DNA of 64,000 bases from Arthrobacter crystallopoietes (GTDB lineage Bacteria; Actinomycetota; Actinomycetes; Actinomycetales; Micrococcaceae): contig NZ_CP072014.1 in the NCBI RefSeq assembly GCF_017603825.1, positions 3,286,001 to 3,350,000 of the forward strand, in the 5' to 3' direction. Of the stretch, positions 8,547 to 16,812 are shown one piece after another. The notes under the pieces were generated by a model. That model was not told where the DNA came from. It searched no databases and was given only the letters and a program-made list of their open reading frames with translations. The stretch's first letter is position 1. Every line of letters starts with the position of its first letter. The translations under genes were made by a program, and so were the position numbers.

Positions 8547-8768
8547 AATGCTCACGTCGATGAATAACTAGTCGACGTTGATCGGGCAGGGTGAATCATA
8601 GCGCGGCCGGAATCTGGGCTTGTGTGAGTACCAGCTCACCAGCCCACATAGCAAAGATGACCAATCGGCCTGTGCCCGTCAGCAGATGCCGGTAATGCCC
8701 GGGTCGCCGACTCACCAGCGTCCAGACGCAGCATGTCCTCAGAGGCCTTGCCTGCCCCCTGGAGGCCC

Positions 8769-9557
8769 TTAGAACCGCTTAACGTTGTAGGAACGCGGGG
8801 ACCGCCCGCCGGGCCGCTGGAGGGGCACCCACAGTTTGTAGCGGTCTGCCCGGTAATATGAGATCGAAAAGTCGGCCATCATTCTCGATACGTAAGCGTG
8901 GCGTTGGATCTTAAGCAGTGGGGCGCCGATGTCGACGTTCAGCAACCTGGCGATAGACGGTTGCGCCGCTGTGGCCTCAATAGTGTCCTCGCCCCACTCC
9001 ATCACCAAACCGTAGCGCTCACTGAGGACGTTGTAGAGGGATGTGGGAGGCGGATCATCGAGAATGCCAGGAACCCGGCTGGCAGGAATGAAGTTCTCAT
9101 CCACACTCATCGGATCACCGTCGGCTAGCATGAGTCGACGGAAACGGACCACAGGCTGCCCCTCTTCGATCTGCAGCTCGCGTGCAACCAGCGGAGCGGC
9201 GCCGATCTGCTCAAAGCTCAAGACGCGGGCGTCCGGGACCATGCCCCGTCGCTGCATCTCTTCGCTATAGGAAGTCAGCTTCACCTGTAGATCCAGTTTG
9301 GGCTGGCTCACGAAAGTCCCAAGCCCCACGATGCGTTCCAGCACCTGTTCGGCAACCAGCGAATCAATGGCCTGCCGCACCGTCATACGTGCCACACCGA
9401 AACGTTGGGTTAGTTCTCTTTCAGAGGGAAACGGCCCCCCGGGCTCGCAATTCTCCTTCGCATGACGCCGGAGTATGTCCCGCAGTTGAGCGTGCTTGGA
9501 GGTTCTGGACGCATCGTCGATTTCTCCGGGAATAGCCGCTGCTGCTTTTGATACCAT
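8769..9557 (-). CDS. GntR-family (HutC/UTRA) regulator, DasR/NagR-like
   Basis: The 262-residue protein has an N-terminal winged helix (PFPSERELTQRFGVARMTVR, residues about 44-63) and a C-terminal UTRA effector domain. The linker motifs FVSQPK and LTSYSEEM, and YRADRYKLWV near the end, resemble DasR and NagR, which sense amino-sugar phosphates such as glucosamine-6-phosphate. The likeness to that subgroup is supported by its promoter, which holds a perfect GGTCTAGACC palindrome, the core of the DasR-responsive element, between -35 and -10. A good ribosome site (GAGGGGAG) precedes the ATG. It is flanked by the two arms of the respiratory cluster, but no nag or chitin genes are nearby, so its other targets must lie elsewhere. 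The effector is inferred, not seen. Confidence 0.9.
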   Translation of the reverse strand: MVSKAAAAIPGEIDDASRTSKHAQLRDILRRHAKENCEPGGPFPSERELTQRFGVARMTVRQAIDSLVAEQVLERIVGLGTFVSQPKLDLQVKLTSYSEEMQRRGMVPDARVLSFEQIGAAPLVARELQIEEGQPVVRFRRLMLADGDPMSVDENFIPASRVPGILDDPPPTSLYNVLSERYGLVMEWGEDTIEATAAQPSIARLLNVDIGAPLLKIQRHAYVSRMMADFSISYYRADRYKLWVPLQRPGGRSPRSYNVKRF

Positions 9558-9590
9558 GACACTCCCCTCATCCGCTGACGCAACGACACT

Positions 9591-9619
9591 ATTCTAGCCC
9601 GGTCTAGACCACCTGTTTC
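9591..9619 (-). promoter_or_regulatory. Promoter of the GntR gene with overlapping operator
   Basis: On the minus strand a -10 TAGAAT (9591-9596) and a weak -35 GAAACA (9614-9619) are 17 bases apart. The spacer contains the operator GGTCTAGACC. Transcription would begin near 9584, leaving a 5' leader of about 26 bases with a GAGGGGAG ribosome site. Confidence 0.6.
9601..9610. promoter_or_regulatory. DasR/NagR-type operator, GGTCTAGACC
   Basis: This is a perfect 10-bp palindrome; with its flanks it reads TGGTCTAGACCG on the minus strand, one base off the 12-bp core TGGTCTAGACCA of the Streptomyces dre site. Its position between -35 and -10 predicts repression by steric block, most simply autorepression by the adjacent GntR protein. 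Confidence 0.7.
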
Positions 9620-9719
9620 CCATGCCATTAAGGCAGCACGCCCGACGAACCACATGTCGACGCGTGCACGCCGAGCGGGACGGGCGCGCCACGCCAGCCT
9701 TTGTGCCCGTGCGGTTAAA

Positions 9720-9758
9720 CCTAAAGGGCCCGGAGCATGATGCTCCGGGCCCTTTAGG
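9720..9758 (-). terminator. Terminator downstream of ctaF
   Basis: A perfect 18-bp stem (arms 9720-9737 and 9741-9758) has a three-base loop (TGA), and on the minus strand is followed by TTTAA. It ends the ctaC-ctaD-ctaF operon 12 bases after the ctaF stop. Confidence 0.9.
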
Positions 9759-9769
9759 TCAGCTTTCAC

Positions 9770-10171
9770 TTAGTGCGCGTGGTCGCCGCGGCTGTATTCA
9801 TAAACCCAACCGATGAGTGCGACGACCAGCAGGCCGACGCCGATGTAGGTGATCCAGAAGCCCACGGCCAGGCCGAGGAAGCCTGTTGCAGCCGCGAGGC
9901 TCAAAACCAGCGGCCACCAGCTCCAAGGGCTGAAGTGCCCCTGTTCGCCGGAACCTTCGTGGATTTCTGCATCCACCCGGTCCTCAGGACGGGCACCAAC
10001 ACGACGGCCGGTGAACCACAGGTACCCGCCGATCATCGCTGAAAGACCCGCCGTCAGAAGCAGCGCCAGATAGCCGACGTGCTCCTGCCAATCGACCATG
10101 AAGCCGTAGACGACGGCAACGAGCGCAAAGAACGGAGCGAGTCCGATAAAGAGCCAGGATTCAACCTTCAT
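9770..10171 (-). CDS. ctaF: Cytochrome c oxidase subunit IV (actinobacterial type)
   Basis: This 133-residue membrane protein has four helices: WLFIGLAPFFALVAVVYGFM, YLALLLTAGLSAMIGGYLWF, then PLVLSLAAATGFLGLAVGFW and YIGVGLLVVALIGWVYEYSR. The motif FSPWSWWPLVLSLAAA is characteristic of the actinobacterial subunit IV, which is unrelated to the mitochondrial subunit of that number. It begins three bases after the ctaD stop, so it is co-translated with subunit I. It is thought to stabilise the bc1-aa3 supercomplex. Confidence 0.95.
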   Translation of the reverse strand: MKVESWLFIGLAPFFALVAVVYGFMVDWQEHVGYLALLLTAGLSAMIGGYLWFTGRRVGARPEDRVDAEIHEGSGEQGHFSPWSWWPLVLSLAAATGFLGLAVGFWITYIGVGLLVVALIGWVYEYSRGDHAH

Positions 10172-10174
10172 GCG

Positions 10175-11902
10175 CTATGCATCCTCTCGGTCGGCCGGTC
10201 CGAAGACCTGGGCGGCCGGAGCGGGTTGCTTCGGCGTGTGTTTGGGAGCGAGCTCCGGATGGTGCAGATCCAGGGCAGGCCGCTCGGAACGGATCCGAGG
10301 CAAGGACGTGAAGTTGTGACGCGGCGGCGGGCAGGAAGTCGCCCACTCCAATGACGCACCGAAGCCCCAGGGATCATCGACCTCGACCTTTTTGCCATTG
10401 CGCCATGTGATGTATACGTTCCAGAAGAATGGAATCAGCGACGCGCCGAGCACGAACGAGGAGATCGTGGAGAACTGGTTCATCGCGGTGAAGTTATCTT
10501 CGGGAAGGTAGTCCGCGTAACGACGGGGCATACCGATGACTCCGAGCCAGTGCTGGATCAGGAAGGTGCCGTGGAAGCCGAGGAACAGGAGCCAGAAGTG
10601 GATCTTGCCGAGGCGTTCATTGAGCATCTTGCCCGTCCACTTCGGCCACCAGAAGTAGAAGCCGGCGAACATGGCGAAGACCACGGTTCCGAACACTACG
10701 TAGTGGAAGTGCGCGACGACGAAGTATGTATCTGACACATGGAAGTCCAGCGGCGGTGACGCCAGAATGATGCCGGTCAGGCCGCCGAAGAGGAAGGTGA
10801 CCAGGAAGCCAATGCTCCAAAGCATGGGAGTCTCGAACGTGATCGATCCACGCCACAAAGTGCCGATCCAGTTGAAGAATTTCACGCCGGTAGGCACCGC
10901 GATCAGCATGGTCATGAAGGCGAAGAACGGCAGCATGACCGAGCCTGTGACGTACATGTGGTGCGCCCAAACGGTCACAGACAAGGCGGCGATGCCGATG
11001 GTCGCATACACCAGGCCCTTGTAGCCGAAGATCGGTTTGCGGCTGAACACCGGGAAGATTTCGGAGACGATGCCGAAGAACGGCAGGGCGATGATGTAGA
11101 CCTCAGGGTGTCCGAAGAACCAGAAAAGGTGCTGCCACAAAATGGCGCCGCCGTTCTCCGGGTTGAAAATGTGGGCCCCAAAACGTCGATCTGCTCCCAA
11201 CGCGAACAGCGCGGCAGCCAGCGGAGGGAACGCCATCATCACGAGGATCGCGGTGACGAGCGTGTTCCAGGTGAAGATCGGCATGCGCCACATGGTCATG
11301 CCTGGGGCACGCATGCAGATGATGGTGGTAATGAAGTTGACCGAGCCAAGAATGGTACCGAAACCGGACAACGCCAAACCGAAGACCCAGAGATCTCCGC
11401 CCACGCCGGGCGAGAAGGTTGTGCTGGACAGCGGCGCATAGGCAAACCAGCCAAAGGATGCGGCGCCCTGCGGGGTAATGAAACCAGCAACTGCGATGGT
11501 ACTGCCGAAGAGGAAGAACCAGAAGGCCAGGGCGTTCAACCGCGGGAAGGCAACATCCGGTGCGCCGATCTGAAGCGGCATGATCACATTGGCAAAGCCG
11601 GCGAACAGCGGCGTTGCGAACATCAGCAGCATGACTGTGCCGTGCATGGTGAACAGCTGGTTGTACTGCTCCTTGGTCTGCAGGATCTGCATACCGGGTT
11701 CAAACAGCTCGGCACGGATGACCAGCGCCATCACGCCGCCGAGGCAGAAGAAGATGAACGACGCAATCAGGTACATGTACCCGATGGTCTTGTGGTCCGT
11801 CGAAGTGATCCAGTTGACGACGATGCGTCCCTTGGAGCGGGGAACGACGCGCGGCGCTACTGTCGTGCCGGTTTCATCGGCGGTGTACTCGTAAGTAGAC
11901 AC
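10175..11902 (-). CDS. ctaD: Cytochrome c oxidase subunit I
   Basis: CtaD (575 residues) is the catalytic subunit of the aa3 oxidase, reducing oxygen to water while pumping protons. The CuB and heme-a3 ligands are visible in [20 protein letters not shown], the [10 protein letters not shown] motif and [17 protein letters not shown] holds the D-channel glutamate and the His-Tyr crosslink. Twelve hydrophobic helices run through the chain. The start is GTG at 11902, following AGGGAAAA. The gene is 18 bases downstream of ctaC and 3 bases upstream of ctaF, clearly one operon. The C-terminal tail is Pro-rich and soluble. Confidence 0.98.
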   Translation of the reverse strand: MSTYEYTADETGTTVAPRVVPRSKGRIVVNWITSTDHKTIGYMYLIASFIFFCLGGVMALVIRAELFEPGMQILQTKEQYNQLFTMHGTVMLLMFATPLFAGFANVIMPLQIGAPDVAFPRLNALAFWFFLFGSTIAVAGFITPQGAASFGWFAYAPLSSTTFSPGVGGDLWVFGLALSGFGTILGSVNFITTIICMRAPGMTMWRMPIFTWNTLVTAILVMMAFPPLAAALFALGADRRFGAHIFNPENGGAILWQHLFWFFGHPEVYIIALPFFGIVSEIFPVFSRKPIFGYKGLVYATIGIAALSVTVWAHHMYVTGSVMLPFFAFMTMLIAVPTGVKFFNWIGTLWRGSITFETPMLWSIGFLVTFLFGGLTGIILASPPLDFHVSDTYFVVAHFHYVVFGTVVFAMFAGFYFWWPKWTGKMLNERLGKIHFWLLFLGFHGTFLIQHWLGVIGMPRRYADYLPEDNFTAMNQFSTISSFVLGASLIPFFWNVYITWRNGKKVEVDDPWGFGASLEWATSCPPPRHNFTSLPRIRSERPALDLHHPELAPKHTPKQPAPAAQVFGPADREDA

Positions 11903-11920
11903 TAGTTTTCCCTGCCTTCC

Positions 11921-12766
11921 TTACTCAGCCGATTCGGCATACGGGTTGCGGTCATATTCCTCACCGATCTGACCGTCTTCAAGCTCGCTCATGCGCTGCT
12001 CGAATTCGGCTTCGGAGACGACCTCTACGCGGAACAGCATTTCCGAATGGTACTCGCCGCAAAGCTCGGCGCACTTTCCATCGAAGACGCCTTCGCGCTC
12101 AGGAGTCAGCGTAATGTAGTTGGTTTTCCCCGGGATCATGTCCACCTTCTGCAGGAACGCAGGTACCCAGAAGGAGTGGATGACATCGCGGGAATTGAGC
12201 TGCAGTTCCACGCTCTGGTTCACCGGCAGGTAAAGAGTGGGCAAAGTCTCCGGGATACCGGTTTCGCCGGTCAGGTGCGCCTGAACGCCTGAGAAGTACT
12301 TGTCTTCCGAGACGTAGTTGAAGTCCCACGACCACTGCTTACCGCGTACATCAATGATCTGATCCGGGTTGTCGTCCCGAGCCGTGATGGCGCTCATGTC
12401 CTTTTCGGTGAAGTAGAACAGCACCATAACCATGACCAGCGGTACAGCCGTGTAGAAGATTTCCAACGGCAAATTGTAGCTGATCTGGCGCGGGTAACCC
12501 GTCTCGTTCTTCCGGCGGCGGTAGGCCACGATGCACCAGATAATCAGGCCCCAAGTGATGACGCCGATGGCCAGTGCGGCAATCCAGGAGTTCACCCACA
12601 AATCGATGATCCGATCTGTGTGGTTGGTCGTACCCCGTTCAGTGGGCAACCATCCCAATCGGACTTCTTCTGAACATCCCGTCAACAACAGCGCGCCTAC
12701 TACGCCAAGGCCCGTAGCCTTGGTGATCCTGGCGCGCCGACTGCCGGTTCGGTCGTGCGAACTCAC
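11921..12766 (-). CDS. ctaC: Cytochrome c oxidase subunit II, lipoprotein
   Basis: CtaC receives electrons from QcrC at its CuA centre. The chosen start is the GTG at 12766, supported by GGAAGGG upstream, giving 281 residues. The N-terminus has a basic region followed by GLGVVGALLLTGC, a lipobox with the lipidated Cys near residue 30. Two membrane helices follow (WIAALAIGVITWGLIIWCIV and IFYTAVPLVMVMVLFYFT), then the cupredoxin domain with the CuA ligands in CAELCGEYHSEM. The gene leads the ctaC-ctaD-ctaF operon. A longer open frame upstream to 13075 overlaps erpA and lacks a good start; I reject it. Confidence 0.96.
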   Translation of the reverse strand: MSSHDRTGSRRARITKATGLGVVGALLLTGCSEEVRLGWLPTERGTTNHTDRIIDLWVNSWIAALAIGVITWGLIIWCIVAYRRRKNETGYPRQISYNLPLEIFYTAVPLVMVMVLFYFTEKDMSAITARDDNPDQIIDVRGKQWSWDFNYVSEDKYFSGVQAHLTGETGIPETLPTLYLPVNQSVELQLNSRDVIHSFWVPAFLQKVDMIPGKTNYITLTPEREGVFDGKCAELCGEYHSEMLFRVEVVSEAEFEQRMSELEDGQIGEEYDRNPYAESAE

Positions 12767-12956
12767 AGACGGCCCTTCCTCTTGTTTCGTGCAAGTGATG
12801 CGCACGCGGCACGGAGATTTCCGCGCTGAGACCGCGCACGCATATTCAGTTTTACTACTCACTGTAGAGCTTACCCTCACCGATGACGTGGATGTGACAG
12901 ATTGCCTCAGTGCGTCGGTGTCGGAACCCGGCCCCGGGGTGCCTACAGTGCCTGTT

Positions 12957-13343
12957 TTAGTGGAACGAATCTCCGCAGGCACAGGAGCCACCGGCATTCG
13001 GGTTATCGATGGTGAAGCCCTGCTTGGAAATGGTGTCCTCGAAGTCGATCGAAGCCCCGCTGAGGTAAGGAACACTCATCTTGTCCACGATGACTTCCAC
13101 GCCGTCGAAGTCGCGCACTGCGTCCCCGTCCAGCATGCGCTCGTCGAAGTAGAGCTGGTAAATGAGCCCCGAACATCCGCCGGGCTGTACGGCAACGCGC
13201 AGACGAAGATCTGTGCGGCCCTCCTGTTCGAGCAGGCTGCGGACCTTGCCGGCTGCAACGTCGGTCAGGGCAACCTCGTGCGTGGGCAGTTCAGCCTCGG
13301 TCTCGGTTGTGGTCTCGGTTGCAGTGCTGGTGGTTTCACTCAT
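12957..13343 (-). CDS. erpA: Iron-sulfur cluster insertion protein ErpA / HesB-IscA family
   Basis: A-type carrier that transfers [Fe-S] clusters to apoproteins. The three conserved cysteines are present: one in VQPGGCSGLIY and two in the C-terminal CACG motif. The protein has 128 residues, with an acidic, Thr-rich N-terminal extension (MSETTSTATETTTETEAE) longer than in Escherichia coli IscA, as is normal in actinobacteria. AAGGA lies six bases before the ATG. It is upstream of ctaC with a 190-base gap, so separate transcription is likely. Its clients may include the Rieske protein of this cluster, which is inference only. A 17-bp palindrome (13368-13384) lies 25 bases upstream of the start. 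Confidence 0.93.
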   Translation of the reverse strand: MSETTSTATETTTETEAELPTHEVALTDVAAGKVRSLLEQEGRTDLRLRVAVQPGGCSGLIYQLYFDERMLDGDAVRDFDGVEVIVDKMSVPYLSGASIDFEDTISKQGFTIDNPNAGGSCACGDSFH

Positions 13344-13367
13344 TGCTATTCCTTATCTTTGACTGGC

Positions 13368-13384
13368 CAGCAGGTGACCTGCTG
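13368..13384. promoter_or_regulatory. 17-bp palindrome upstream of erpA
   Basis: CAGCAGGT-G-ACCTGCTG, with perfect 8-bp arms around a single base. It lies 25-41 bases before the erpA ATG, in the position of a promoter or 5' leader. It may be an operator or a short hairpin. No regulator is assigned. Confidence 0.4.
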
Positions 13385-13499
13385 CTATCACTCAGCGGTG
13401 CTCTGGCTCCTTTACCATGTTACGACCCGTGCTGTTATTTCCGGCAACCGGGCAGCCTGCGGCCGTAGGTCCCGTCTCCGCGGAGCATCCTGAACCGAT

Positions 13500-14924
13500 T
13501 CAGAGACCGGCCGCGTTAAGGCGTGCCAGCAACAGCGCCTCGGCCAGCACTGCATTGCGGAAATCGCCCAGATGGAGCGATTCGTTTGCGGAATGCGCAC
13601 GTGAATCGGGATCTTCGACACCGGTAATGAGGATCTGCGCCTGCGGAAACAGCTCGGTCAGATCCGCGATAAATGGTATTGACCCTCCCATGCCTGCCTC
13701 GACCGGCTGCGTATTCCACGCTGTTCCAAGCGCCCAGAGCGCGGCCTGCGCGGCCGAGGCGTTTGTGTCGGTGGCAAATGCGTTGCCCCGTTCGCCGGGG
13801 GCAAAGGAGACTTCAGCCCCGAAGGGAGCATGGCTGCCGATATGGCGGGCAATCGCTTCCATGGCCGCATCAGGATCCTGGCCAGGCGCCAGCCGCACAC
13901 TGATTTTTGCGCGTGCTGAGGGCAAGAGAGTGTTGGAGCTCAGCGCCACGCTTGGCACATCCATGCCGATGACCGACAGCGCAGGCTTGTTCCAGAGCCG
14001 GTCTGCGATGCTGCCTGTCCCTGCAAGCTGCACTGACTCCAGCACCGAACTGTCCCGACGGAAATCTTCCTCGGGATAGTCCACGGTTGCGGGAGCCGCC
14101 GAGACCAGCCCCTCGATGGCTACTTCACCGGCGTCGTCGTGGAAGGTGGAAATGAGTCGGGCCATGAGCGTGGGCGCATCCAGCAATGGCCCGCCGAACA
14201 TGCCCGAGTGCACGGCGTGTTCCAGGACCCGCAGTTCAATGACCCCGTCTACCAGCCCGCGCAGGCTCGTGGTGAGGGCAGGTATGCCCACCTTCCAGTT
14301 GGCTGAATCAGCGACAATGATGACATCCGCACGGAGCAGTTCCTGGTGCGTTTCCAGGAACGTGCGGAACGTCGGGGAACCAGCTTCTTCTTCCCCTTCG
14401 ATAAAGAACGTCACTCCGACGCCGAAGTCCTCCCCCATGGTCGCCAGCAGCGCCTCCAAAGATGCCACATGGGCCATGATGCCGGCCTTATCATCGGCCG
14501 CGCCTCTGCCGAAAAGCCGCCCGTCCTTTTCGGTTGCAGCGAAGGGCTCGGTTTTCCAAAGCCTCGCGTCACCCGGGGGCTGGACATCATGGTGCGCATA
14601 CAAGAGGACTGTAGGTTTGCCGGGTCCGGCAGGCCGTCTTGCCACCACAGCGGGACCGCCTTCGGTCTCCCCATTGGAAACACTCAGGATCTGTACGTCG
14701 GTCAGGCCGAGACCGCGTATCAGTTCGGCAACGGTTTCGGCGCTGGTTGCCAGTTCGGCCGGGTCGAATGCCTCCCACGCTATGCCCGGTATGGCGACGA
14801 GTTCTTTCAAGGACGTAATGGTCTGGCCCATCCTGGCATCGACTGCCTGGGCGAGGGCGTCAACGTCGACGGGCTGGGCGCGTCTTGCCGCCGGATAATG
14901 GCCGGAATCAGAAGGACTTGTCAT
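13500..14924 (-). CDS. M20 family metallodipeptidase
   Basis: This 474-residue zinc hydrolase belongs to the M20 (carnosinase/DapE/ArgE) group. The metal and catalytic residues are visible: YAHHDVQPPGD (His and Asp), GRGAADDKAG (bridging Asp) and FFIEGEEEAGSP (general base Glu-Glu). The lid dimerisation domain lies between residues about 220 and 360. The ATG at 14924 is preceded by GGTAGGG. The assignment to dipeptidase rather than DapE follows from the HDVQPPGD and EGEEEAGS forms seen in PepV/carnosinase-like enzymes, but substrate is not certain. It diverges from the DUF3043 gene. Confidence 0.92.
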   Translation of the reverse strand: MTSPSDSGHYPAARRAQPVDVDALAQAVDARMGQTITSLKELVAIPGIAWEAFDPAELATSAETVAELIRGLGLTDVQILSVSNGETEGGPAVVARRPAGPGKPTVLLYAHHDVQPPGDARLWKTEPFAATEKDGRLFGRGAADDKAGIMAHVASLEALLATMGEDFGVGVTFFIEGEEEAGSPTFRTFLETHQELLRADVIIVADSANWKVGIPALTTSLRGLVDGVIELRVLEHAVHSGMFGGPLLDAPTLMARLISTFHDDAGEVAIEGLVSAAPATVDYPEEDFRRDSSVLESVQLAGTGSIADRLWNKPALSVIGMDVPSVALSSNTLLPSARAKISVRLAPGQDPDAAMEAIARHIGSHAPFGAEVSFAPGERGNAFATDTNASAAQAALWALGTAWNTQPVEAGMGGSIPFIADLTELFPQAQILITGVEDPDSRAHSANESLHLGDFRNAVLAEALLLARLNAAGL

Positions 14925-14973
14925 ACCGGCCACCCTACCCTCGGGCCCGGCACGGGCGGCAAGGACTGCAAGG

Positions 14974-14979
14974 TATTCT
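14974..14979 (+). promoter_or_regulatory. -10 box of the DUF3043 gene (leaderless mRNA likely)
   Basis: TATTCT at 14974-14979 is followed by six bases and then the GTG start at 14986, the spacing expected if transcription begins on the start codon. No clear -35 is seen. Confidence 0.45.
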
Positions 14980-14985
14980 GTAGGG

Positions 14986-15579
14986 GTGTTTGGACGAAAA
15001 AAAGAGGCTCCCTCGCCCCAGGAAACCGTAGACCAGCAGGCCCAGGCCGTCCCTGAACGGGACCAGATGACGGGCAAAGGCGCGCCGACGCCCAAACGGA
15101 AGGCTCAGGAAGCCGCGCGCAAGCGTCCGCTCGTTCCGAACGACCGTAAGGCGGCACGGGCCGCCAGCCGGGATGCGCAGCGCGAAGAACGGATCCGCAT
15201 GCGCCAGGCCATGGACACCGGGGACGAGCGCCACCTGCCGTTCCGCGACAAGGGACCCCAGAAGCGCTTCGTCCGCGACTTTGTTGACGCCCGTTGGGTC
15301 CTCGGCGAGTTCCTGATCGTGTTCGCGCTGATTTTCGTTGTACTTAGCTTCATCCGCGACCTGAACGTCCAGGCCATCATTTTGGTCGGTTTCTGGATCC
15401 TGCTCGCTTGCGTTGCGATTGACGCCTTCATCCTGGGACGCCAGCTCAAGAAGCGGTTGGTGGCAAAGTTCGGGGAGTCCGAACGCGGTGCCGTTTGGTA
15501 CGGCGTGATGCGCGGACTGCAGTTGCGCCGGATGCGTCTGCCCAAGCCGCAGGTCAAGCGCGGCCAATACCCCTCTTAA
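14986..15579 (+). CDS. DUF3043 family membrane protein
   Basis: This protein of 197 residues has a long charged N-terminal region (FGRKKEAPSPQETVDQQAQA and a stretch rich in Arg/Lys, about 105 residues), followed by two membrane helices (VLGEFLIVFALIFVVLSFI and AIILVGFWILLACVAIDAFI) and a basic tail (RGLQLRRMRLPKPQVKRGQY). This is the layout of DUF3043, a family found almost only in actinobacteria; no function is established. The start is GTG at 14986, right at the predicted transcription start. It converges with pyrD and shares a very long terminator hairpin. Confidence 0.85.
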   Translation: MFGRKKEAPSPQETVDQQAQAVPERDQMTGKGAPTPKRKAQEAARKRPLVPNDRKAARAASRDAQREERIRMRQAMDTGDERHLPFRDKGPQKRFVRDFVDARWVLGEFLIVFALIFVVLSFIRDLNVQAIILVGFWILLACVAIDAFILGRQLKKRLVAKFGESERGAVWYGVMRGLQLRRMRLPKPQVKRGQYPS

Positions 15580-15586
15580 GCAACGC

Positions 15587-15639
15587 CAGTTAAACCACCG
15601 GGGCCGGATCATGACGATCCGGCCCCGGTGGTTTAACTG
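15587..15639. terminator. Bidirectional terminator between DUF3043 gene and pyrD
   Basis: A perfect 24-bp stem has arms at 15587-15610 and 15616-15639 with a five-base loop (ATGAC). The arms end in TTTAAC/GTTAAA, so each strand has a short U-run. Confidence 0.9.
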
Positions 15640-15647
15640 CTCCTGAA

Positions 15648-16727
15648 TCAGACGGCGGCCGCCTTACGGCTGCGTGCCAGTTCGCGGTTGATACGAGCGG
15701 CCCAGAACGGACCTTCATAAAGAAACGCAGTGTAGCCCTGGACCAAGGTGGCTCCGGCGTCCAACCTTTCCTGCACATCTTCCGCCGTTTCAACTCCCCC
15801 GACGGCGACCAGCGTCAGCGAATCCCCGACGGCGGTGCGCAGCCGTCGCAGCACCTCAAGGGAACGCTGCTTGAGTGGAGCGCCGGAAAGGCCGCCCGCG
15901 CCACACGAGGCGACCTTGCCGGCGTCGGACTTCAAGCCATCGCGCGAAATCGTGGTGTTGGTCGCAATGATCCCGTCCAGTTTCAGCTCGAGCGCCAAAC
16001 GGGCCACGTCGTCAATGTCTTCGTCGCTGAGATCGGGAGCGATCTTGACCAGCAACGGCACATGCCTGCGTGCCACGGAATCGGCGGTCTCCCCTACTGC
16101 CTTCAGCAGGGGCCGCAACGTGTCAACGCTCTGCAGCAACCGCAGGCCCGGGGTGTTGGGCGAACTGACGTTTACCACCAGATAATCGGCGTTGGGCGCG
16201 AGCAGACGGGTGCTCTTCAGATAATCCTCCACTGCGTCATCGAGTTCTACCGTCTTGGTTTTGCCGATATTGACTCCGATGACGGGACGGGTAGCGCCCA
16301 AGCGGCGCTGGAGAGAGCGCTGCGCCGCGGAAATGCGTGGGCCGACGGCCGCTGCGCCGTCGTTGTTAAAGCCCATACGGTTGATCACCGCCCGGTCCTC
16401 AACCAGCCGGAAAAGCCTCGGGCGAGGGTTGCCCGGCTGGGCCGAGCCCGTGATGGTGCCGACTTCAACACAGCCGAAACCCAAGTCGAACAGCGCTTCG
16501 ATGCCGTGGCCTTCCTTATCAAAACCCGCGGCCAGGCCGAAGGGCGACGGGAACGACAAGCCCAACGCCTGGGTATGCAGCGAAGCATCGGGCGCCGTCA
16601 GACGCCGCAGCAGGGAGCCGGCACCGGCACTGTGGGCCAGACGGATCAGCCGGAAACCGATGGTGTGGGCACGCTCCGGATCCATCCAGGAAAAGGCGGC
16701 ACGAAAGAACAGGGGGTACAGGCGCAT
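15648..16727 (-). CDS. pyrD: Dihydroorotate dehydrogenase, class 2 (quinone-dependent)
   Basis: PyrD oxidises dihydroorotate to orotate, passing electrons to the menaquinone pool at the membrane, the fourth step of UMP synthesis. The protein has 359 residues from the ATG at 16727. The FMN-site motifs FGLAAGFDKEGHGIEALFDL and GFGCVEVGTITGSAQPGNPR are diagnostic of class 2. The catalytic serine lies in VNVSSPNTPG, and the C-terminal phosphate-binding segment is VGGVETAEDVQERLDAGATL. The N-terminal amphipathic helices (LYPLFFRAAFSWMDPERAHT) are the membrane-binding hood. It is separate from the pyrF-carAB genes at the right of the window. Confidence 0.96.
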   Translation of the reverse strand: MRLYPLFFRAAFSWMDPERAHTIGFRLIRLAHSAGAGSLLRRLTAPDASLHTQALGLSFPSPFGLAAGFDKEGHGIEALFDLGFGCVEVGTITGSAQPGNPRPRLFRLVEDRAVINRMGFNNDGAAAVGPRISAAQRSLQRRLGATRPVIGVNIGKTKTVELDDAVEDYLKSTRLLAPNADYLVVNVSSPNTPGLRLLQSVDTLRPLLKAVGETADSVARRHVPLLVKIAPDLSDEDIDDVARLALELKLDGIIATNTTISRDGLKSDAGKVASCGAGGLSGAPLKQRSLEVLRRLRTAVGDSLTLVAVGGVETAEDVQERLDAGATLVQGYTAFLYEGPFWAARINRELARSRKAAAV

Positions 16728-16812
16728 GATCCTAGTTTTACGGTAATTGTCCCGGCAACCAAACCTGCCCGGTGAAAGGCTTAGCATGAGTTCAGGAAAT
16801 GGAGGGAGCCGC

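Noticed and set aside
8547-8768. 222-base gap between the qcrB terminator and the GntR gene
   Set aside because: I looked for small genes and RNAs on both strands; only short frames without support were seen. It may hold a decayed gene, but nothing is recognisable.
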